DNA of 64,000 bases from Doryteuthis pealeii (lineage: Eukaryota; Mollusca; Cephalopoda; Myopsida; Loliginidae): NCBI GenBank assembly GCA_023376005.1, contig CM042145.1, positions 100,419,359-100,483,358 on the forward strand, written 5' to 3'. The notes beneath the pieces were generated by a model. That model was not told the origin of the DNA and did not search any database. It saw only the letters and a program-made list of their open reading frames with translations. Below, piece after piece: positions 31,672 through 46,307 of the stretch (positions are counted from its first letter, which is position 1; every line of letters begins with the position of its first letter). The position numbers were made by a program, and so were the translations under genes.

Positions 31672-34600
31672 CTGGAAGAAGAAAGATTATTTACAGTCAA
31701 GCATGACAGAAGTATTACCAAAATGTATCACAAATTTCTAGCTAATGAAATTTAAATAATTGAAATATTAATCTAAACTAGCAAAAATATGTGCCCTCTG
31801 GGCACAAATATTAAAGTTTTAATATAATTAAATATTATATTGAATTAGAAAGACTAATGAAATTAAATAAGAACACAAAAAAGATTACTTATTTTTTTAC
31901 TTTATTCTAATTGATTTCAATTTAAAATTATATATAGGTTTGGTTTTAATATGTTTGAGAATAAAACAATAATATTAGAAATCAATAACACCAGGTAATT
32001 ATTTATTAAACATGGTTTTATTAAAACCGGTATGCAAATTATTCACACCATATACTATGTAAACCTGAATTTCTTAATGATATTAGACACATTGCAGGAA
32101 TTTAAACACATTAATAGCACGGGCCTTTCGGGGCCTGTGTCTATTAATGAAATTAACAGCGTCGATCCCAGGGGGCTATCCCCCAAGGCAACACCTGCCC
32201 CCTTGATTTAAAGGGGCAGAGCTGGGTTTATTCCCAGCGCCTGAGGCGCCCCCCTCGAGGGGGAATGCCGATGGGATCAACACATTTTTTGTGCCTACCA
32301 CCCATGAGCTTCGGCTTGTGGGTGGGCCCACATAAAAATGTCCTTGTGTCATACCCTCATAAGTGGGATGAGAGGCAAATACTTTAATAACATGCACCTT
32401 TTGGGACCTGTGTTTGTTAATGTAAATTAACAGCGTTGATCCCAGGGGGCTATCCCCCCAGGCAACACCTGCCCTCTTGATTTAAAGGGGCAGAGCTGGG
32501 TTTATTGCCCAGCGCCTGAGGCGCCCCCCTTGAGAGGGAATACCGACGGGATCAACGCATTTTTTGTGTTTACCAGCCATGAGCTTCGGCTTGTGGGTGG
32601 GCACAAATAAAAATGTCCTTGTGTCACACCCCCATAAGTGGGATGAGGGGCAAATACCATAACATGGGCTGTTTTGAGGCAAATCTATCTCTGCTAGACC
32701 TTAATAGAGACATTGTTAACAAATGAGATGCTAATTAAGATTAAATAATGATTATTTAGTAACCATTGAGAATATAACGGTAAATAACTAAGAGAATTGT
32801 GATGGTGGTGGTGACAGTTTCAGTTACAGACAGACACTGAATCGCCATTATAATCAGACACATACAAAATTAGTTAAAGGTAAGAGTAAACATGATAAAA
32901 ACAAAAAAGAAAGAAAGAAGGATCTTACTTTTTCATAAACACTTTACATTTATCTCTATTGGAGTGATTACCATTTATTGGTAATAGTTGGTACTAGGAG
33001 GGATATTCGCATTCACCAATGTCTAATATTAGCATTAGTATATCCAATGATACACTAACACTGAATAAATGGAAGGAAAGACAAGATAAGCTAATATATA
33101 ACACATATAGGTTTAGTTTGGTATCTTTGTTTAATGGCATATCAACCTTCATGGGTTATTTAATTCCAAAGCTATCCTTGTAGAAGAACAGTAGTGGTAC
33201 TATTTAACCCATAGCTGGAGGGATGAGAGGGATCATATCTTTGCCAAGGGTATTAGTCCAAAAATGAATGTAATAGCACGACTAGAATTTGAACTTGCTT
33301 ACTATGATGTTGCAGTACAGCACATTAGCTACTACACAACAGGGACTCCCCAAATACATATAGAACATTTAATGCATGCATATTAAAAAAATATAAGAAA
33401 TAATATGGAGGCACGTGGTGTAAAGATTACTGTCATAGGAAATGGACACAGCAAGATGAGTTCAAATCCTGGACACAGCTGTTTGCATTTCACATAGTGC
33501 TAATACCGTTGGGAAAGGTACGAATCCAACTAATCCAAGGGAAGATAATTATTTATTGTCTCCTTAGAGAGCATTTAATAAGAAAGAAAATTATTCAACA
33601 TACTTGACCAGACGACATCTGTGATACATTAATCGTTGCTTTGCTGCATTAAGATCTTTCACACTTTTGTCACTCCATAATCTTTCAGCAACAACAGAAG
33701 CACGAGGCCTGAAAAGGGGATAAAACAGATCAAATAAAAAAAATAATTTACAGAAAGTCAGACCAAACAAACTTCAAACCTGTTGGATTATCTAAGTTTA
33801 AGATGTATGCCAGATTCCCACTCATATTTATGAACTTTCCCAACATCATGTTGACCAGAACTTTAACAAAAATTACAAAAACTACACATTCATTTGGGCA
33901 ATCAGAAAGCTACATGGACTAATTTGGACCAGGAGGTTTCTTTTTTGCTCACCACCCATCTTAAGGGTTCTGTTATTTCATCTTATTTTTTTAATACCCT
34001 GTCCGGTGGCGAAAGCTGCTTGGTATCGCTAGGAAGTGACAGTCCTGCCTTAGCTACCGAAACTGTGTTATCACTCCTAGTTGGCAGCTGATGAGGGCAG
34101 AGTATCGCATGTGCTATCACACGTTGTATGACGAAAAGTAAAAATGTGTGAGGAAATGAGGGTTACTTAATAGACAGATAAAAATGTAGCCACTCCGCAA
34201 ACCTCTTTCTTTTTTTATCATCATCATCATCATCATGTTTCATGGATAGCCACGACAATTGCCCACCAACCATCCTATCATTTATTGTTCTTGGGTGGTC
34301 ATCTCCGCTGCATCCAGTATCTGTGCAGATCTGTTCAATCTGGGTTTTTGCTGGGTGGCCCACACTGGCATGTCTATGAGCTGGTTTCAACAGGAGGACA
34401 TCGCTTGCTTTTCAGCAGTGTTCAGCATGTCTTGTTTGTCTTGGTTGGATGTTTTGTGAGATAAGGGGAAAGTGGCCGTACAGCAGCTTCCTTGTGGGGT
34501 GTTGTTTCCACGATTTGTTTAGGATCACACAATCTTTTGAGGAAAGAGGATGTGTCTCTCTCTGCTGGGGTTGTTATCTCCCCGCGCAGAAGAACATGGG

Positions 34601-37600
34601 CTAGACTAAATAAAATCTTGATCAAGAAATAAAAGTCTTGTAGTTCATTTAATTAATTACAATGACTAAAGTTGGCCCTTAGTTAAGAAAAAGAAGAAGC
34701 AATTAGAAGACTAGACAACAAGATGTCGGCCAGAGAAGAAGAAGAGGAGACAGCCAGACACAATAGCAAGAAGTAACCAAGTAAGACTCTAATCTCTATC
34801 TCTCTCTAATATCTCTCCCTCTATCACCGAGAACTCTCTGAACTAATACTCTCTCACACTATTGTTTATATACCCGACGATGGGTATATAACAAAAGACA
34901 TATTTCCTTGGACTATATTTTATGACTGAAAAGATGAAATTTTTTTTATGTGTCAGCCTTTTTATCGTTGCCCCTGTACAAATGTACGCAATTTGTTTCC
35001 TGATTTTCTATTTTTTCATGATTTATAATTTTATACAAACAAAAACAATACTTAGCAAAATTATTGTCAAACCCAGGACCTTGTGGTGCAGAGGTGGATG
35101 CTCTACCAATTGAGCTAAACCAGCCCTTGTTACTGCTTACTAATCAATGAAAAGTTATTTCTCTGAATTTTTTAGATGAGGCTTGATAATTAGTATTATT
35201 TGGATTATACAGACTATCATCCTCATCTTCATTGTTATCTGTACAACGTGTCGGCCGATGTGCCCTCTGGCCTTCTTCAGATATTTTTTGTCGGACTCGG
35301 GAATTTTCTTGGACTCGGAAACCTTCTTTGCAAACTCGGGAACCTTCTTGTTGTAATCGGGAGCCATCACAGAACTTTGAACTTAACCCTTTATTCAGTC
35401 CACGGGGGTATCCTGTTCTCATTCCACTAACCATAGCTGGGGTAGAGGTGTTAAGCTGTGTTAATTATTATTCTATGTTACTGCTGCCCCTGACCAGGAT
35501 TGAACGAGCAGCCTAGAGATAACTGTCACTTAGAACTGTCTTAATCCAATACCTTTATCCACTATGCTATGTGTTTAATTGACAGTTATCTCTAGGCTGC
35601 AGGTTCATTCCTCGTCACTTTATTCAATCCATGGGAGTATCCTGTTCTCATTCTGGTAACCATATCGGGGTTACAGGTGTTAAGCTGTGTTAATTATCAT
35701 TCTATGTTACTACTGCCCCTGACCAGTATTGAACCTGCAGTCTAGAGATAACTATCACTTAGAACTGTCTTAACCTAACCCCTTTATACACTAGGCTATG
35801 TGTCCAATTGGACTCTACCCCAGCTATGGTTAGCGGAATGAGGACAGAATACCCCTGTGGACTGAATAAAGGGTTAGGTTCAAAGTTCCGTGATGGCTCC
35901 TGGTTAGTTTTTTAATAATAATAATAATAATAATGACGATAATAATAATAATAATAACCTGGATCTTGCCAGAGAATTGAAAAAGCTGTGGAATATTAGG
36001 GTCAAAGTGATATCAATTGTCGTTGGTGCACTTGGAATGGTCCCAAAAATCTTGGAAAAAAGACTGGAGGAACTAGAAATCGGAGGAAGAATTGAGACCA
36101 TTCAGACCACTGCATTGCTACAATCGGCCTGAATACTCAGAAGAGTCCTGGAGACCTGAGGAGACTTGCTGTCACTTGGACTCCAGTGAAATACCATCAG
36201 CTAACGTTGGTGTGAAAAACTCTCTCTTCCCATAATAATATCTCAAATATTTATAAATTGAATAATATCATGTAGTAATACATTTTGATTTTTAATATTT
36301 TTAATAGTAATAATTCAATGATGATATAAAATCATATTATTTGTGATAGTCACTTGACCAAACAGTGAAAAAACAGTAAAAAGTACTTACCAAAGTCTTG
36401 GCATAAGGTTTGTGCTGTCTACATATTCACCCCACATACAAGCCTCACCACCAATTACAAGTTTCTTTTGTTTTTCAGTACCTGGGGGAAAAAAAAATAG
36501 AATTCAGTAGAACTTGAAGAATTAACTACCTGAGAAAATAGGAAGAAAATATATAATTTCTTTCTATACAAACAGGTATTTTCAAACTCCCAAAATACAA
36601 ACTATTCTGCTTTGCTCGATTGTGTAGCTTGACAGATAGCTTTAACCAAGAAGGTCTAAAAACAAAACAGTAAACGATTAAATAAGGCAACCAAAGAGGA
36701 AAAACTGAAGACAATAGAATGAACAAGAACGATAATATATATATATTGATGAACACAAACGAACAAGTTTACAAAATGATACAAAGGGAAAAAGTTCAAA
36801 GTTCTCAACAGACTGTACGAAGAGGAGGTAAAAAAGTGTTGTGTTCTGCAGAGATTGGGGATGTGTCTTTTCTGTTTGGCGATTGTTGAAGATACTGCCA
36901 ATTGTTCTAAAAAGTGCGGGAAAGGGTGTTCATGTGATCTAGTCACATATTAAAAAGTGAGTTGTGCATATGTATAGTCACATGTCTGACCCAATTACAC
37001 AGGGTCGTAGAAATAAGTCAGTCACAGAAAATGTGTTAGAAGAATGGTGTTGGTGTAAAGGGGTCAGACCATGTAAGAGAATAAGTAAGTATGTGTGTAT
37101 GTGGATGTATGTATGCAGTATGAACATGTGTTAATGTAGGTAGTCACGTGTCTGACCCAATTACACAGGGTCGTAGAAATAAGTCAGTCACAGAAAATGT
37201 GTTAGAAGAATGGTGTTGGTGTAAAGGGGTCAGAGCATGTAAGAGAATAAGTAAGTATGTGTGTATGTGGATGTATGTATGCAGTATGAACATGTGTTAA
37301 TGTAGGTGTGGATGGGGGTGGGTTAAGACAGTTCTAAGTGACATTCAGTTTGAGTTAAAAAAAAAAAGAAAAAAAAAAGTTTAAAATTCTTATTTGCTAT
37401 TTTGGAAATATTATGAAATTGTTTTTACCATGAAAATCTTGTGGATCACATTGATAATATTTATCCCAATCATTTCCATAACTGATATAATTTAAGTACC
37501 AGCAAGATGAGAGGAGAGTTTTATATCCCAACGCGGTCACTTTAGACATTTCCTGTTGGTACGATCTCCCCTTCCACACATGGACAACAGTGTCATTTTG

Positions 37601-40556
37601 AACCTACAATAAATAGAACAATAAAACAATTTTAACACAATGATTTATAAAAATTGGAGACACATAAGTCTAATAGTTAGAGTCATAGGAAATGGACTTA
37701 TATTGTTGAGCTATTAGCTACCTTATATTTTCCAGCCATATTTTATATTTCAGTAATACTGATCTATATGTACTAAAATCTTGATTTTTCTCATATAGCT
37801 ACCTTATATGCTCAGCCAGTGAGGTGCGTGGTCTAATGGTTAGAGTTATAAGAAATGGACTTATATTATTCAGCTAGGGCCGGTTTAACTCAGTCGGTAG
37901 AGTGTTTGGCTAAGAATCACAAGGTTCTTGGTTCGATACAGGCCCTCGCCAACTCAGCATATGAGTAGCACAGGGATCTGAGCGGTAAAGTGAGGAGCTG
38001 ATGGTAGGTGTGTTGCTCCACCTCAGATGCTAAAACAATCTCCTTGGTCTAGCGCTAGTGAAAAGGGGATAGACTCCCTCGCTGTCTGGCTGATACTGAC
38101 ACTAGGCCGCCCTGACGACTTTACTTTACTTACTTTATTAGCTACCTTATACTGTCAAGCCATCTTTTATATTTCAATAATACTAGATCTATATGTACTA
38201 AAATCTTAATTTTTCTCATATAGCTACCTTATATGCTCAGCCAGTGAGGCGTGTGGTCTAATGGTTAGAGTTATAGGAAATGGACTTGTCGAGCCGAGTT
38301 CAATTCCTGGACGAAGCTGCTTGCATTTCACATTGGCACTGATACTCTTCGGAAAGGTATGAATCCAATTCTCCCTCCAGCTATGGGTAAATAGCAAGAC
38401 AGACTGGGCTCTTTAACCATGCCTAGATACACAGTCTAGGAGAAGGAAAACTCTGAATTCAAACCTGTTAAACTCTGCTTAAGAAATTGACCTTGTGTCG
38501 CATCCTGCTCCTACGGAGGGCTTGGTAAATATATATACATATTTTAAGAATTTTAAAAACGGTTTTGCAAAATTAAAATCAAAATAAAATGCCTTCTGGA
38601 AAAATTTGTTCATTTTTGTTTTGGCACGTATATCTCGCTGGTCTAGCACTAGGGAAAAAGAGATAGACTTCCTTGCTGTCCGGCTGATACCGACAATAGG
38701 CCACTCCATTGAGTTTACTTTAATTATGAAGTGTTATTTTCTCAGTGAAACTTGCATGCAGCTTCAGTTGTGATTGAGATTGATGCCCTTGTCCTATCAG
38801 TGCATGGGTGTATAAATATCCCTTGAAGAAGGGGGCATCAAGTCAATTGTTCTTCAGTGAATTATTAATTAAATTAAAATAAAATAAAATGCCTTCTGGA
38901 GAATTTTGCAATTTTTGTTTGTTGTTGTTGGTTGGATTTTATGGCATGTCAACCCATGCTGGGTTATTTCAGGCTGAAGACTTTTTGTTTAATTCATTCT
39001 TGATGGGTACTCAATTTTTTTGTAACCTCAATTTTTTTAGTATTATTTGGATTATTTGAACTATCGTCCTCATCTTCATTGTTATCTGTAAAACGTTTTG
39101 GCCGATGTATCCTCCACCCTTCTTCAGGTATTTCTTGTCGGACTCTGGAACTTTCTCGGACTCCAATTGGACACATAGCCTAGTGGATAAAGGAGTTAGG
39201 TTAAGACAGTTCTAAGTGACAGTTATCTCTAGACTGCGGGTTCAATCCTGGTCACTGGCAGCAGCAACATAGAATAATAATTAACACAGCTTAACACCTC
39301 TACCCCAGCTATTGTTAGTGGAATGAGAACAGGATACCCCTGTGAACTGAATAAAGGTTCCGTGATGGCTCCCAATTACGACAAGAAGGTTCCAGATTAC
39401 GACAAGAAGGTTCCCGAGTCCGAGAAACTTCCTGAGTCCGACAAGAAATACCTGAAGAAGGCTGGAGGGCACATCATCCGAAACGTTGTACAGATAACAA
39501 TGAAGATGAGGACAATAGTCCGAATAATCCAAATAATACTAATTATCAAGACTCATCTAAAAAAAAAAATCCTGAGAAATCAATTTTTTTTTAAAACACA
39601 GTTTTTTTAGAATGAATTTTCTTCTATTTAATTCATTGCAATTTTTATTTTGGTGTGTCTATCTTGTAACCAAAGCATTTCAAGCTTGGCAGGTACCTGC
39701 TGTGGTTGGTAGTGTTGTGGTAGTTAGTGTGCTGACACATAGTGCATTGGTTCACTCTGTGTGGAAAGCAAAAAATCATTTGAGTGCTGTGAAGACAACC
39801 ATAGTTGTCTCCCCCTGGATAAGCCATTATATATATTTAGAAAAGCTCCATCCTAACTGACCATAGTTGTATTATATTTCAATAAAGCTATTATGTTTGT
39901 TTTTCCATTACAAGAGCTAATGTAGACAGACAACTGAGCAGCTAGCTAATGCTGTTCTGTTGTATATTAAACATGGAAAGAACACACAGAAGATAATTTC
40001 ATTTGAAGATTCAGTACCTTAATTTAAAACATTTATTTTGAATTAGTGAAATAAATCACTAATTAGGACTGAGTCTATTCTAGTAGTGACCACCTCCAGC
40101 GGAGTTTTACAGGTTTGAATTCAGAGTTTTTCTTCTCCTAGACTGGTTGCCTAACCAAGGTTAAAGAGCCAGTCTGCCCTACTATTTACCCATAGCTGGA
40201 GGGAGAGTAGTTGATTCATACCTTTCCCAAGGGTATTAGCGCTAAGTGAACTGTAGCTTTGTCCAGGTTTCAAACTCGGGTTGACAAGACCATTTCCTAT
40301 GACTCTAACCATTACACCACACGTCGCCAACTGATGATGTCAAAAGTTTTCAAGATACATTTTCAAAATAGAAAGCTGATCCCAAATTAGCAGAGAATGA
40401 ATGAGTATAAAAGTCACCACAAACCTTTGCTTTATTATCAATAACTTCTTGCCAGATCAAATAATGTTTTCCTAACTTTCCAATATCATCAAGGATTCTG
40501 TAAAAAGAAAAACAATCATAATAAAACAAAAGAATTCTGGCAATATATACATACAT

Positions 40557-40593
<37 letters not shown>

Positions 40594-43500
40594 GTGTCAA
40601 AAATGTATCAAGATTTTTTGTACTTCTTGACACACCTTGTATTCTGAAAATAAAATAACGTTCATTCATTAATTTTTTTCAGAATACAAAGTGTGTAAAA
40701 AAAGTACCAAGTTTAAAGCTGTATTTACTAAAATAGAAATGAAGAATGAATGGAACAGGTTTTTTTTCAGAATACAAGCACAAAAATCTTGATACTTTTT
40801 TACAAATGATATATTTTTCTTTTGTTACTGTAGCATCAAAGCTCAAAGCTGCATTAAATATATATATATATATATCTAATTTATAAATACCATTTATTTA
40901 TCAATGTATCTGTATGAATGTGTGACAGTCTATACTACAAAATTCTTCATGAAATTTTGCATTTTTTTAAACTTATATTTTAGAAAAAAAAAGTAGACCT
41001 TTTCTAATTCAAAGGAATTTTTATTTTCCACCCCTTAAAATCTAAATGCAACAGTCTTTTTATCATGAGAGAATCCATATACATGTAGAGGAACAATAAA
41101 TAATTGTCTCCCTTGGATTTGGTGGGTGTGTCTTTGGACATCATGTGTCAATCCCATAATTCAAATTGGTCTGTTTTCATCCAAGAACAATGAGTGCACA
41201 TTTCATCAGTTGGGACATGTTTGTATATTCTATTTAATACTTCTTGTATGTTTATTATGTATGTATTAAATGTTCCTGTATGCATAAATGAGCTTATCTT
41301 ACCTTTTCCCCTATCTATTCAGTGTTAGTATATCATTGGATATACAAACACTAATATTGAACATTTGTAGTTGAAACTTGTACATTTATTTATTTTTAAT
41401 TGCCTGCCCAAATTGTTACAGTTTCAATGCTGAAGAGTTTGATAATAACTAATTCCTAATAACATCTTTTATTTGTAAGAGTTTATTTATTTATGGGGGA
41501 TATTGTGTTTAAAATATGGATAAAAATAAAGATACATGACTAAAAGTAATATTTGTTTGAGAGTTAAATCGAAATTAACAGACCTAAATTCCACCATTAC
41601 ATGTCACCCCGCTGAAAGAATAAAAATACCAATAATCAGGGAATTAACCGAATGTAATGAAATTTTCAGTGTTGATATATTAATGAATAAAAGATATAAT
41701 GCACTAGTTATTTTATTTAAAAACTTTTACATTTTTTAGGTCAGTTAACTTTGAACCACGTATCTTGAGAATCTGTCTTATGCCTCAAACATACGTGGTT
41801 CAAAGTTAACTGACCTGAAAAAATGCAAAAGTTTTTAAATAAAATACCTGGTGCATTATATCTTTTATTCATTAATATATCAACACTGAAAATTTCATTA
41901 AATTTGGTTAATTCCCTGATTTTTGGTATTTTTTTCTTTCGGCAGGGTGACATACGATGGTGGAATTAAGATCTGTTAAGTTCGATTTAACCTGTTTGAG
42001 GAACAAAAATAAAAGAATAAATATACTAAAACATTTTCTAGCAAATATGTCATATATGAATAAAGTGTCACTGCTGACATTCAAGTTGGAACACTGATCA
42101 CCAGAGAATGAAAATGGCTGACCTCCATTTGATATAGATAGAGGTACCATGCTGCTGGGCTCAGGACTTATAATGACAGATTGGCCCAGTGCACACCATG
42201 TTGTTTCAAACAACTCCGTATTTTTCTTAGAAAAATGTGTATTATGGAAAAGTAATAATCTTTCATTGATCTTTATATATGTTCCTTAATGTATCTAATT
42301 TCATTTTGTAATCAAATACTTATTATAGAGTTAAGTTGTTCTACTATTATTTACATTATGTAAACTAGTACAAAATAAAAAACACCCTCCGGGCGATGTA
42401 AAAATAGATTTTTGAAACATATTGCCTGAGGGGTGGGAGTAAAAAATTCAATGTCAGCGAGTTTGTCCCCTAAGTAAGTAAAATCATCAAATTCATTAAA
42501 GGATTAAAAAAATAAAACAATTTGAAATGTAAACTTTAAATATGTATTAAAATAAAACAAACTATATATAGATATATAATACCAGTCATGTATTTATTAA
42601 AATTTGTTTTAAAAAAACAATGAGGACTGTCTAATGTTGCATGTTAAAATTTTCAGTGTATTTATTGAATAAATACACTCAAAATTTGAACATGCCAAAA
42701 ATCGTCATAACATAGAATAAATTTTATTCTATGTTATGACGATTTTGGGTAATGTGATGTAAGCAGTGATGTAATTTTTGTTACAGACAAAAACCGGAAG
42801 TGAATCTCCATTATTAAAGATGTGATGTTACAAGAGAATATTAGAATATTTCTTTTACTTTTTTACCTTTGCATATAATACTGCTCTAATTTGTTATAGC
42901 TAGAACCAAATTTCATCTTTTTCATGAAAGCAGTCACATTTGGGTTGCTTCTCCTGAAATGATTAAGAAAAGAAAATTAACAGAAATTAATAAAGTTTAT
43001 TCATTATTTATGGGCAGGGTAGCTCAGTTGGTAGAGCACTCGGCTAGAAACCACAAGGTTCCTAGTCCAATACTGGCCCTCGCCAACTCAGTGTATGAGT
43101 AGCACAGGATCTGTGCGGTAAAGTAAGGAGCTGATGGTAGGTGTGGCGCTCCACCTCAGACGCAAAAACAATCTCCTTGGGCTAACGCTAGTCAAAAGCA
43201 GATAGACTCCCTCACTGATTGGCTGATACCAACTTTTAGTTCGATTTAACCAGAAATGATATTTAACCAACTATCATTCTTCTACACATTCACAAGTGAT
43301 CAACTAACTTTCCAGCCATTATCAGTTCTATGTAATAAAGATGAAAATTCTATTACCAATAATAGATCAGTATTAATAAAATATATTATTTTATAAGACA
43401 TTTAAAAAATACTGATCTATTGGTGCATGATATTCAGTTTTCTTACATAGCTACCTTATATGTAAAGAATGGACTGTCCCATTAAGTAATGGGGGCTTCA

Positions 43501-43691
43501 ACAGGAACCACCAAACTATACAAGTTACCTCCTTCAATAGTATATAAGAGCCTAGTTTTTTTTAGGGCAGACTGGGCTCTTTAACCTTGGCTAAGTAACC
43601 AGTCTAGGAGAAGGAAAACTCTGAACTCAAAGCTGTTAAATTCTGCTTAAAAAATTCACCTTATGTCACATCCTGCTCGTGTGGAGGGGTT

Positions 43692-43746
<55 letters not shown>

Positions 43747-44933
43747 AGGCGTGTTGGCTAGTGGTTAGAGTCGTGGAAAATGGACTCGTTGGTTCGGTTC
43801 AATTCCTAGACAAAGCTGTTGGCATTTCACATAGCGCTAATACCTTGGGAAAGTATGAATCCATATATTCTCCCTCCAGCTATGGGTTAAATAGTAGGGT
43901 AGACTGGGCTCTTTAACCTTGGGTAGGTAACTAGTCTATGAGAGGGATAACTCTGAATTCAAAATTCCTGAGGTCAGTCGTTGATTGGGTTCGTGGCATT
44001 CCTTGATGCACCAATTCTTTCCTATCGACTGTGCCAAAAAGTGTGGAATGGTCCTACACAAGCCTTCACCACTATAAACAAATCACTGTGTTGGTTGTTC
44101 ACTAGATGAACACTCATGTGTCGAAAATCGATGAGAGAGTCCATATATATATATATATGTATGCTCAGCTAGTAGCTACCTAATATGTTTAGCCAGTAGC
44201 TGCCTCATATTGTTCAGCTATATTTTATAAGATATTTAAATAATACTGATCTATTGGTACTAAAATCTTTATTTTTGTTACATAGCTACCTTATATTGCT
44301 CAGCAAGTAGCAGCAAGCTGTTACACCCATGAAAAAAGTAAAGAAGTTGTAGTGGCCTATTGTTGATATCGAGGCATATAGCGAGGAAGTCTATTCCCTT
44401 TTCATTAGCACTAAACCAGGGAGATTTTTTCTGTGTCTGAGGTAGAGCACCACAACTACCATCAGCCCCCCCCTTTTACCACACACATCAAAGCTGTGCT
44501 ACTCATGCACTGAGTTGGTAAGGCTGGCATCGAACGTGAAACCTTGCGGTTCTAAGGTGACTGCTCTATTGACTGAGCTAACCTGAATAGTCAATTGTAA
44601 TTTTCTAAAATAACTGCTATGGTGAATATAAAAAGATAAAATTACTTACCAACATCCCATGCTGACTTCATCTCCACCTGCATGAATGTATTTGTCCGGA
44701 AAAACTAAAGCAATTTCTTTGAAGAGTGTTTTCATAAATGTATAAGTCGATTCTGGTACTGGATTCACAGGTCCATAATTTCCGTTTGGTTTACCACCAC
44801 TGTAACACGGGGTTAAGAGTTCTTTATGTGAATCACCCCAGGATAGAGTGTGACCTACAAAATATGTAACATAGAAATAATGGCCAAGGTTTCATATTAG
44901 TTGTAAGGCTGTGGAGTTGGAATTCAAACCTGT

Positions 44934-44977
<44 letters not shown>

Positions 44978-46241
44978 GGGTGTTCGGGATAAATTTGACA
45001 TATTTATATTTGGTTATTTTTCTACGTAGGTTGGAGGTATTGACGCACACTATGCATCATTTAAAAACTTGGACCCTTCTTCATCCATATACGTAATGAC
45101 AGAATGGATGACGGGAACCCACTTGAATCATGAAGAGAATAACGTATCATGATGATCTGCACAGCCATCAAAATAAGAGATTATGGTTGCTGCCCAATGC
45201 TCCTGAACACTGTAAAAACAATCAGGCACAAACTGGAGAATTGAAATGGAGACTACGAGGCTGTGGCTAGAAGAAAGCAACATAACAGACAATCTGATTG
45301 CGTTCTTACAGCATTTTTTCAGAGAGGTATCAGGTTGAATTCAGATGCCCATGTGTAGTTGCTAAACACTGTAGTCAAGCCCTGGATAACAATGGGTAGC
45401 CAATGGTAGGCCATATGTATGGCAGCAGGATTCTACCCCTTGCCACACCTCTGGAAAATCTCAAAAATGGTTGCCGGCGAATTTTTACGACTACACCAGT
45501 CCCAATGTTTGGCCTCCGAACTTCCCAGATCTAACCCCATGGATTATTATGTATGTGGCGCTGTTGAGAAAGACACCAATGGTTAGTTGTCAGATACAGA
45601 TAGAATAAGAAAAAAAACAAAAACAAAAAGCAAAAAATAGAAAATATATAGGTTAGTTGGTTGTTTTGGCTTTATGGCATATCAATCCATTTTGGGTCAT
45701 TTAATGCTGAATCAAGTCATGTTCATAAACAAAGGACTCAGGTTGCTTACAGTACCTGCTATTGCTTAAGTGGTCACACAATTAAGTAATGAACAGGCTC
45801 ATCATTGCTTGGCTCATGGGACTAATGTAATATAGTCAAGGCTGTCAAAAAAATTGGTTAAATGCTAGGTGTCAAGAAGAAAGGTAGAGGTTCTCACTTG
45901 AGAGAAATGACAAACATGTTTGTCACAAAATCACTCATGTGACAGTCTCAGTTTGGTTTGGTTTCTTTATTTAATGGCATATCAACCTCCATGGGTTATT
46001 TAATGCCAAAAACATCTTTGCAAAAGAACAGTAGTGAAACCCTGATACCATTGTTTATTGACCTCTGATCGTACTAGGGCCAAAGACTTAAAAAAACTAA
46101 CCCTTTCATCCCCATTGAGAAATCCTTCTCTTTCTATTTTATTATCTATTAAAATCTGCTGACCTCCCTATCTTGTTGAGTTATACTTTTGATACTACTA
46201 TACACACACATATATGCTACCTATGGCCACACACATGCATA

Positions 46242-46307
<66 letters not shown>

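Noticed and set aside
32110..32665. GC-rich block as a possible bacterial or contaminant insert
   Set aside because: It is bounded by the Helitron-like ends and recurs elsewhere in the window, so it is part of the host repeat content.
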